Both the position numbers and the translations under genes were made by a program. Below, in pieces: positions 1-5,268 of a stretch of DNA of 8,810 bases. How positions within the stretch are numbered: the first letter of the stretch is position 1; each line of letters opens with the position of its first letter. The DNA lies in contig JAFRLD010000131.1 of the NCBI GenBank assembly GCA_017431395.1, positions 1 to 8,810 on the forward strand. Reading direction: 5' to 3'. This DNA is from Bacillota bacterium. GTDB taxonomy: Bacteria > Bacillota > Clostridia > Peptostreptococcales > Anaerovoracaceae. Under the pieces are notes generated by a model. That model was given only the letters and a program-made list of their open reading frames with translations. It searched no databases and was not told the DNA's origin.

Positions 1-593
1 AACAAGCCTTTGCCGAGAAAACGCCATTGCCCGCCGTGTGCATGGCCGGACAGGACGAGATCGATATCGCGGGAGGCGAGATACGCAGGGTAATACTCCG
101 GATGATGGCAGAGAAGGACCTTAGGGCCAGCCAGCTGCTCAAACGCGTCCAGCCAGTCCAGCTTGGGGTAACCGAGTCCCGGAGCATCGCCGGCGGGCAG
201 ATCGTCCCAGCCATAGATCCTTGCTTTCATGGTGATGGCTGAAGTCAGGCCGCCGATATAGATCCCGTTCCAGCAGGTGTATTCGTTATCGAGCACATGA
301 ACGCCGTAGCCGCGGATCGTCTCAAGATCCTCAGGCGTCAGGATCCAGTCGTGGTTTCCTATGGAGAGAAAGGTCGGTGCAAAGGCTGGACAGCCCCGGA
401 GAAGCTCCCGTGCGTTTTCCTGGTTCCGCAGATCATTCCGGGCGCGGCCATGGACCAGATCTCCTGCAATGCAGATGATATCCGGTCGATTTTTCCCAAG
501 TGAAGATAGTATGTTTTCGCTCGGGCTGTTATGGAGATCGGTGAGAAGGGCGATGGGACAGGGCGCGTTCATATGGTATCTGGTTTCCTGCAT
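1..593 (-). CDS. Calcineurin-like metallophosphoesterase (3' end cut by the window edge)
   Basis: This reads as a binuclear-metal phosphoesterase of the calcineurin-like superfamily, hydrolysing phosphomono- or diester bonds; the substrate cannot be told. The 197 visible residues carry the whole motif series in order: D-x-H (Asp19, His21 in LLTDLH), GD (Asp45 in AGDLVHGR), GNHDW (Asn80, His81), a His pair in CHHPEYY (163-164), and GHAHGGQWR (His184, His186). There is no signal peptide or membrane segment, unlike the YkuE/YaeI members that are anchored or exported, so it is probably cytoplasmic. The ATG at 591-593 is preceded by a strong AAAGGAGG Shine-Dalgarno. Only about 33 bp separate this start from the T-tract of the rubrerythrin terminator. 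The only promoter hint there is a lone TATGAT (619-624) with no good -35, so it may also be expressed by read-through. The remaining C-terminus lies beyond position 1. The family call is firm; the role is unknown. Confidence 0.93.
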   Translation of the reverse strand, partial: MQETRYHMNAPCPIALLTDLHNSPSENILSSLGKNRPDIICIAGDLVHGRARNDLRNQENARELLRGCPAFAPTFLSIGNHDWILTPEDLETIRGYGVHVLDNEYTCWNGIYIGGLTSAITMKARIYGWDDLPAGDAPGLGYPKLDWLDAFEQLAGPKVLLCHHPEYYPAYLASRDIDLVLSGHAHGGQWRFLGKGL

Positions 594-625
594 CGTGACC
601 TCCTTTCTCCGTAGTAAAATCATAC

Positions 626-675
626 AATAAAAAACGGGTTGCCGCACCCATTATTTCCGTCTGATGCGACAACCC
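626..675 (-). terminator. Intrinsic terminator of the rubrerythrin gene
   Basis: On the minus strand, GGGTTGTCGCA pairs with TGCGGCAACCC to give an 11-bp stem containing one U-G wobble, with an 18-nt loop. It is followed directly by GTTTTTTATT. On the plus strand the wobble position becomes a C-A mismatch, and the A-run lies before rather than after the hairpin. The element is therefore directional and terminates transcription coming from rubrerythrin, just ahead of the metallophosphoesterase start. Confidence 0.88.
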
Positions 676-694
676 ATTAACAGTCGATAGCTTT

Positions 695-760
695 AAGGCA
701 CCGATAGCATTTCGTCAGATTCAGCGAGCAACGCAGTATGACGGAATGATAGCAAGCCTT
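695..760 (-). repeat. Long imperfect inverted repeat in the rubrerythrin 3' UTR
   Basis: Arms 695-717 and 739-760 are largely complementary. On the plus strand the matching ends are AAGGC/GCCTT and TTCGTCA/TGACGGAA, with several interior mismatches. They enclose a 21-nt loop at 718-738 containing GCGAGCAACGC. The right arm reaches the first base of the rubrerythrin stop codon. The element lies upstream of the real terminator and has no T-tract of its own, so it is either a 3' UTR structure (transcript stability or processing) or a dispersed palindromic repeat. Which of these cannot be told from one copy. Confidence 0.55.
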
Positions 761-1302
761 TAGCCGAAGTATCTCTTCAGCAGGCCTTCGAACGCCTTGC
801 CGTGTCTGGCTTCGTCGCGAGCCATCTCGTGAACTGTGTCATGGATCGCGTCGAGGTTCAGAGCCTTAGCCTTCTTAGCCAGCTCGAACTTGCCAGCGGT
901 AGCGCCCCACTCAGCGTCCACTCTCATCTCGAGGTTCTTCTTGGTGGAGTCGGTAACGACTTCGCCCAGCAGCTCTGCGAACTTAGCAGCGTGCTCTGCT
1001 TCTTCGAACGCAGCCTTCTCCCAGTAGAGACCGATCTCAGGATAGCCTTCTCTGTGAGCGACTCTGGACATAGCCAGATACATACCGACCTCGGAGCACT
1101 CGCCATTGAAGTTGTCTCTCAGGCCCTGGATGATCTCTTCATCAACGCCCTTGGCAACGCCGACAACGTGCTCTGCAGCCCATTCTCTTTCGCCTTCTTC
1201 TACCTTGTTGAATTTCTCAGCAGGAACACCGCACTGAGGGCACTTTTCCGGTGGTGTGTCGCCTTCATGAGTGTAACCGCATACTGAACATGTCCATTTC
1301 AT
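760..1302 (-). CDS. rbr: Reverse rubrerythrin (rubredoxin domain first, NADH-peroxidase type)
   Basis: This is a non-haem iron protein that reduces hydrogen peroxide, and in clostridial relatives also takes part in oxygen detoxification using NADH-derived electrons; it acts in the cytoplasm. Residues 1-30 form a rubredoxin-like iron site with two CxxC knuckles (Cys5, Cys8, Cys21, Cys24). A four-helix ferritin-like diiron domain follows, with Glu68, the ExxH pair Glu101/His104, and a second ExxH pair Glu164/His167 near the C-terminus. The rubredoxin domain at the N-terminus and the 180-residue length match the reverse rubrerythrins of Clostridia (about 180 residues), whereas classical rubrerythrin has the rubredoxin domain at the C-terminus. 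The ATG at 1300-1302 has an AAGGAGG Shine-Dalgarno 9 bases upstream. The gene is monocistronic by its own promoter and terminator. In clostridia such genes are commonly peroxide-regulated, but I see no convincing PerR box here. Confidence 0.96.
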   Translation of the reverse strand: MKWTCSVCGYTHEGDTPPEKCPQCGVPAEKFNKVEEGEREWAAEHVVGVAKGVDEEIIQGLRDNFNGECSEVGMYLAMSRVAHREGYPEIGLYWEKAAFEEAEHAAKFAELLGEVVTDSTKKNLEMRVDAEWGATAGKFELAKKAKALNLDAIHDTVHEMARDEARHGKAFEGLLKRYFG

Positions 1303-1360
1303 TGTCTTGTTCCTCCTTATTGCAATTTATAGAAAAATAATATTTGCATACAACATACAT

Positions 1361-1389
1361 AGTGTACATTTTAAGTCCAAGTTAGTCAA
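1361..1389 (-). promoter_or_regulatory. Predicted housekeeping-sigma promoter of rubrerythrin
   Basis: Read on the minus strand, TTGACT (1384-1389) stands 17 bp ahead of TACACT (1361-1366). The -35 box matches 5 of 6 consensus positions, the -10 box 4 of 6, and the spacing is ideal. It predicts a start near 1354 and an AT-rich leader of about 50 nt containing the strong ribosome binding site. Confidence 0.55.
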
Positions 1390-1410
1390 CTCTTTTCACA
1401 GGACTTTCAC

Positions 1411-1439
1411 TTGTCCCGGCGTACCGAAAAATGTATAAT
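1411..1439 (+). promoter_or_regulatory. Predicted promoter of the lipoprotein operon, with start point at the ATG
   Basis: TTGTCC (1411-1416, 4 of 6 match) and a perfect TATAAT (1434-1439) are separated by 17 bp. Transcription would begin about 7 bases after the -10 box, at 1446-1447, which is the A of the lipoprotein start codon. The 20 bases before that ATG contain no purine-rich Shine-Dalgarno. The promoter is divergent from that of rubrerythrin, and the -35 boxes are about 20 bp apart. Confidence 0.6.
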
Positions 1440-1446
1440 GTAGTCT

Positions 1447-2703
1447 ATGGATAAGATAAGAATCATTACCGTCCTCTGCATTCTTGGGCTTGCCTCGCTG
1501 GCGCTCTCCGGTTGCACGACGTTCAACAATTTCAAGGAAGCCTTTATCGACAAACCGTCGAGTCAGTCACAGACGATCAGCATCGGGGTATACGAACCGA
1601 TGAACGGCGAAGATAAGGAAGGCGCGAAGGCTGAGCTGGCAGGGATCGAGCTTGCTCACGAGATGATGCCGGAAGCGGATGGTCTCGAGGTCAATCTGAT
1701 CTATGCGGATAACAGCTCTGATATCGCGGCTGCTGAGACCGCGATCAACACACTTCTCGCCAAAGAGCCCGAGGTCGTCCTCGGCAGCTATGGGAGCATC
1801 TATTCCCTCGTTGCCGGAGAATATGTCGCGGAGGCCGAAACACCTGCGATCGCGATCACCAATACGAACCCGCTGGTGACCAGAAACAACAGCTACTACT
1901 TCCGTGTCTGCTACATCGACGCGACTCAGGGACGTCTGCTCGCCCAGTATCTGGACTCCACCGGAGAAAAAAAGACCGGGGTCCTGCTTCCGGAGAAGGA
2001 CGATGCGGCTACCGCGATGACGACGGCATTCGTAGATGAGTTCAAGAAGCTGACAGAAGACGATGACGCGATCACCTACTATGAGAAATATACGACCGGT
2101 GACACCGATTTCACGGAGCATCTGAAGGCGCTCAAGAAATCAAAGGTGAAGAGCGTGCTTCTGCCCGGCGAATATACCGACGCGGCCAACATCATCAAGC
2201 AGGCGAGCGAGATGGGGCTGGATGTCACGTTCCTTGGGACTATGAAGTGGGGCGGCAGCGACTTCCTCAAGGCGATCACCACAGATGAGAACGGGGAGCC
2301 TACATACATCGTCGATTCCGAGAAGCTGGCCTTCGTCCAGTTCTTCGCCGCCAAAGGGGGCAAGGATACAGCTACGATCAGTAAGACACGAAAAGCTTTT
2401 CTGGACGCTTATCATCAGAAATACGGACAGAGCGAAGAGCCGGATGAAGCCGTTGCCCTGGGATTCGATGCTTATGGCATAGCGATCGACGCGGTCCTTC
2501 GCGCCTCGAAGGAGACTGGAGAGGAGCTTCCGAGTGGAGAAGCCATTCGGGATGTGCTTATGTCCGATGGATATGAATTTGACGGCGCTTCCGGAGTCAT
2601 CCGTTTCAACAAGAGAGGGGACCCGAAAAAAACAGCTTATATCAGCACATGGGCGAAAGGAACCATTAAGGCGATCTACACCATTGATGCTGACCAACAA
2701 TAG
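1447..2703 (+). CDS. Substrate-binding lipoprotein, branched-chain amino acid (LivK/Peripla_BP_6) type
   Basis: This looks like the extracellular solute receptor of an ABC importer. Residues 1-23 are a lipoprotein signal peptide: Lys/Arg start, hydrophobic core, and lipobox LALSGC with Cys23 as the lipidation site. The mature 395 residues fit the two-lobed type-I periplasmic-binding fold. They open with the typical strand ISIGVYEPMNG, continue with an inventory-like helix (AGIELAHEMM) and a VVLGSYGS segment, and show the ITNTNPLVT stretch common in Leu/Ile/Val and related amino-acid receptors. The start is fixed by the signal peptide and by an in-frame TAG at 1441-1443 just upstream. No permease or ATPase gene follows, so the partner transporter is encoded elsewhere or the protein is a sensor. 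The ligand is unknown; the branched-chain label is only a family name. It is the first gene of the run to 5268. Translation initiation seems unusual because no Shine-Dalgarno is seen. Confidence 0.9.
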   Translation: MDKIRIITVLCILGLASLALSGCTTFNNFKEAFIDKPSSQSQTISIGVYEPMNGEDKEGAKAELAGIELAHEMMPEADGLEVNLIYADNSSDIAAAETAINTLLAKEPEVVLGSYGSIYSLVAGEYVAEAETPAIAITNTNPLVTRNNSYYFRVCYIDATQGRLLAQYLDSTGEKKTGVLLPEKDDAATAMTTAFVDEFKKLTEDDDAITYYEKYTTGDTDFTEHLKALKKSKVKSVLLPGEYTDAANIIKQASEMGLDVTFLGTMKWGGSDFLKAITTDENGEPTYIVDSEKLAFVQFFAAKGGKDTATISKTRKAFLDAYHQKYGQSEEPDEAVALGFDAYGIAIDAVLRASKETGEELPSGEAIRDVLMSDGYEFDGASGVIRFNKRGDPKKTAYISTWAKGTIKAIYTIDADQQ

Positions 2704-2717
2704 AAAGGAGTTTTATT

Positions 2718-2942
2718 ATGGAAAAGAAAATCAACGACGCACTGGATCAGATCAGACCGTTCCTGCAGAGAGATGGTGGAGATATTGAGTTTGTAGAATA
2801 TACAGATGACAATATCGTGAAAGTCCGCCTGCAAGGCCACTGTGCAGGATGCCCGGGCGCTCAGATGACCATCAAGGGCGTTGTAGAGAGGATCCTTCAG
2901 GAGAGCTATCCTGAGATCAAGGGCGTAGAGGCCGTTCAGTAA
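2718..2942 (+). CDS. Nfu-type (NifU C-terminal domain) Fe-S cluster scaffold
   Basis: This 74-residue protein is a stand-alone NifU C-terminal domain. Such proteins hold a transient Fe-S cluster, usually at the interface of a dimer, and hand it to apo-enzymes in the cytoplasm. The diagnostic features are the GGDIEFV segment at 20-26 and the cluster-binding CxxC (Cys42, Cys45) within GHCAGCPGAQMTIK. A helix and a final short strand follow, as expected. The length is normal for single-domain Nfu proteins of Bacillota. It lies 14 bp after the lipoprotein stop with a good AAAGGAG Shine-Dalgarno in the gap, so it is presumably on the same mRNA. No other Fe-S assembly gene (suf or isc) is in view. 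The link to its transport and peptidase neighbours may be only transcriptional. Confidence 0.95.
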   Translation: MEKKINDALDQIRPFLQRDGGDIEFVEYTDDNIVKVRLQGHCAGCPGAQMTIKGVVERILQESYPEIKGVEAVQ

Positions 2943-2943
2943 C

Positions 2944-4446
2944 ATGAATAGCGCAGACCTCGAACAAATCAAACGCAGGATCGAAGAATACCGGACAGAG
3001 ATGGTTTCCTCTCTGTCCGCTCTCATATCTATCCCAAGTATCGCCGTGCGGCAGACGGGACCGGAGCCTTTCGGCAAACCGGTACAGGAAGCTTACGAAG
3101 CCATGCTGCAGATGGGGACGGAGTCCGGCTTCGCGATTTATGATGCGGACCATTTCGGAGGCCACATCGATTTCAAGGGGACCGGCGACGGGATCTTCGG
3201 TATCGTAGGCCATCTGGATGTGGTCCCTGAGGGAAGCGGCTGGGACTTCGAACCCTTCGGGGGCGAAGTCATCGACGGGTATGTCTGCGGCCGCGGGACC
3301 ATGGACGATAAGGGGCCGGTCATAGCTTCGTTTTATGCCATGAAGGCCCTGAAAGACTGCGGGCTCGTGCCGGAGAAAACGGTTCGCCTGATCCTTGGAC
3401 TCGATGAGGAGACGAACTGGGAAGGGATGGGGCATTACCTCGCTTTCGTCCCGGATACTCCGGACTGCGGGTTCACGCCCGATGCGGATTTCCCCGTGAT
3501 CCATGGCGAGATGGGGATCCTTGTTTTTGATCTCGCCCGCAAATTCGGCCGTTCACAGGGCAAAGGGCTTCAGCTCCGGCAGGTCACCGGCGGCACAGCA
3601 GCCAATTCCGTCGCGGATGCGGCGCGTGCTGTGATCTACCGGGATGATGGCGGCAGCTACGAAGAGATCAAGTCTGTCCTGTCCGCCCTTCGGGAGGCAA
3701 ATGGATGGAAGATCAACTACAAGGGGATCGGCAAGAGCCTCGAGATCCGCACCCAGGGGATCTCTGCCCATGGGGCGAAGCCGGAGCAGGGCCTGAATGC
3801 CATCTCCGTTTTGATGAGCGCGCTCGGCTGCCTGCATTTCGCCAGCGACGATGTGACGGAATTCATCCGGTTCTATAATGATCACATCGGCTTCGACCTG
3901 CATGGGGAGCGGATCGGCTGCGCCATGTCCGATGAAGCTTCCGGCCCGCTGGTCTGGAACGTCGGCATGATCGACCTGAACAAAGGCTCTGTGCGCCTTA
4001 CCATCAACGTCCGTTATCCAGTTACCGCAGAGGACACCCAGGTGTACGATGCCATCGCCGCCGCGACCCTGCCGTTTGAGCTCGGGATCATCAAGGGGAA
4101 GCATCAGCCACCGATCTTCGTACCGGCAGAGGATCCGATGATCGAATCCCTGATGGATATCTACAGGAGAGCGACCGGGGATGAGGAGAGCCAGCCTTTG
4201 GTGATCGGGGGCGGCACATATGCCCGCGCCATGGAGGGGATCGTCGCATTCGGGGCCAGATTCCCGGGCAAACCCGAGCTGGGCCACCAGAAGAACGAGA
4301 AGATCTCCATCGATGATCTCGTACTGCTCGCACAGATCTATGCAGAAGCGATCGGTACGCTGGCGGGATGTGCCAGGCCTGAGGTCAAAGCTGAGCCGAA
4401 GGTCGAAACAGATCCCGAAGCGCAGCCTGAAACAAACGGAGAATAA
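2944..4446 (+). CDS. pepV: PepV-like M20 dipeptidase with an added acidic C-terminal tail
   Basis: This is a zinc-dependent cytoplasmic dipeptidase of family M20 that cleaves a broad range of dipeptides, the last step in using imported or recycled peptides. Visible catalytic landmarks are GHLDVVP (zinc ligand His90, Asp92), GRGTMDDKGP (bridging Asp121), DEETNW (catalytic base Glu155, ligand Glu156), TPDADFP (probable ligand Asp180) and GKPELGHQKNE (ligand His448). The lid-domain motif ISAHGAKPEQG (His276) is also present. All agree with the di-zinc centre of Lactobacillus PepV. The protein is 500 residues against about 470 for the family. The excess is a Glu/Pro/Lys-rich tail after about residue 478 that adds nothing to the fold. 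The ATG comes one base after the nfu stop. Only a weak AGAGG sits 12 bases upstream, so translation is probably coupled to nfu. Confidence 0.93.
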   Translation: MNSADLEQIKRRIEEYRTEMVSSLSALISIPSIAVRQTGPEPFGKPVQEAYEAMLQMGTESGFAIYDADHFGGHIDFKGTGDGIFGIVGHLDVVPEGSGWDFEPFGGEVIDGYVCGRGTMDDKGPVIASFYAMKALKDCGLVPEKTVRLILGLDEETNWEGMGHYLAFVPDTPDCGFTPDADFPVIHGEMGILVFDLARKFGRSQGKGLQLRQVTGGTAANSVADAARAVIYRDDGGSYEEIKSVLSALREANGWKINYKGIGKSLEIRTQGISAHGAKPEQGLNAISVLMSALGCLHFASDDVTEFIRFYNDHIGFDLHGERIGCAMSDEASGPLVWNVGMIDLNKGSVRLTINVRYPVTAEDTQVYDAIAAATLPFELGIIKGKHQPPIFVPAEDPMIESLMDIYRRATGDEESQPLVIGGGTYARAMEGIVAFGARFPGKPELGHQKNEKISIDDLVLLAQIYAEAIGTLAGCARPEVKAEPKVETDPEAQPETNGE

Positions 4447-4449
4447 ACC

Positions 4450-5268
4450 ATGGAATCCGGCAGTGAGAAGAGGACTTTAAGACAAAAGATCCGAGACAAC
4501 AGGACCTTCCTGATCGTCCTGTCCTCTTCGATTGCCTTCTCCCTCGCCCTGGCCGGCATATATGCGTATGTCTCTTTCATCACTTCTGATCTGACGATCC
4601 AGATCGACAATAAGGTCGCGCCCTGCCAGAGCCGCGAGGAGACCGTCGGTGATGTTCTAAGCGATATCGGCTTCAAGGTCGGTAAATACGATATCGTAGA
4701 GCCGGCACTGGACGAAAAAGTCAGCGACGACACCGACATCCATGTCCAGCGTGTCACCAAAGAAAAAGAACAGGTCGAAGAATCGACCCGTTTCAAAACT
4801 GTTAAAGAGGATGATGCTAACCTGAACAAGGGGACGACGGAAGTTGCCCAAAACGGCAAGAAAGGCAAAGACCTGGTCACCTATCTGGTCACCTATACCT
4901 CCGGCGAAGAGACCGCCCGGGAGGAGATCGCCAGAGAAACGATCAAGAAGCCTGTCGATAAGATCGTCCACGTCGGGATCCGGGAGCACATCGACGGGTT
5001 CGCTTATACGCGAAAAGAGGTCTTCCAGGCGACCGCCTATACCGGCGGCGGAACGACGGCCACAGGTACGCGCGCGCGTGTCGGTGAGATCGCCGTCGAC
5101 CCCCGGGTGATCCCCCTCGGGACCTCCGTCTATGTAGAAGGATTCGGCGTGCTCCGCGCGGAGGATACCGGAGGTGCGATAAAAGGTCACATCATCGATA
5201 TCTATATGAGCTCCGGCTCCGCCTGCAGAAGCTGGGGCAGGCGCAACGTTACCGTGTATCTGCCTTAA
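4450..5268 (+). CDS. Membrane-anchored DUF348-G5-3D cell-wall protein (YabE/Rpf-like)
   Basis: This is a probable peptidoglycan-remodelling enzyme on the outer face of the membrane. A basic N-terminus is followed by one hydrophobic helix at about 19-41 (signal anchor). Then come one ubiquitin-like DUF348 domain (about 46-95), a G5 domain (about 98-177, with NGKKGKDLVTY and KKPVDKIVHVG), and a C-terminal 3D domain (about 190-272). The 3D domain keeps its three hallmark aspartates: Asp217 in AVDPRVIPLGT, Asp239 in AEDTGGAIKG, and Asp250 in HIIDIY. It ends in the usual WGRRNVTVYLP. The order matches YabE of Bacillus, except that YabE-type proteins usually have more DUF348 copies. 3D domains resemble the MltA lytic transglycosylase core, so glycan-strand cleavage is the likely activity. 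It starts 3 bp after pepV, with its GGAG Shine-Dalgarno overlapping the pepV end. The last 20 bp overlap the 3' end of the convergent gene. Confidence 0.92.
   Translation: MESGSEKRTLRQKIRDNRTFLIVLSSSIAFSLALAGIYAYVSFITSDLTIQIDNKVAPCQSREETVGDVLSDIGFKVGKYDIVEPALDEKVSDDTDIHVQRVTKEKEQVEESTRFKTVKEDDANLNKGTTEVAQNGKKGKDLVTYLVTYTSGEETAREEIARETIKKPVDKIVHVGIREHIDGFAYTRKEVFQATAYTGGGTTATGTRARVGEIAVDPRVIPLGTSVYVEGFGVLRAEDTGGAIKGHIIDIYMSSGSACRSWGRRNVTVYLP

Noticed and set aside
27..630. Short plus-strand open frames at the left edge
   Set aside because: The minus strand here encodes an intact metallophosphoesterase motif series, open to the window edge.
802..1287. 161-codon open frame antisense to rubrerythrin
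   Set aside because: The minus strand encodes a textbook reverse rubrerythrin with all metal ligands; the plus frame is a shadow.
1335..1345. AAATAATATTT near-palindrome in the rubrerythrin leader as a PerR box
   Set aside because: It is only 11 bp, AT-rich and does not match the 15-bp TTATAATnATTATAA consensus; chance similarity is likely.
5221..5242. GCCTGC/GCAGGC hairpin as a terminator for the convergent genes
   Set aside because: There is no U-tract on either strand after the stem, and it lies inside coding sequence.
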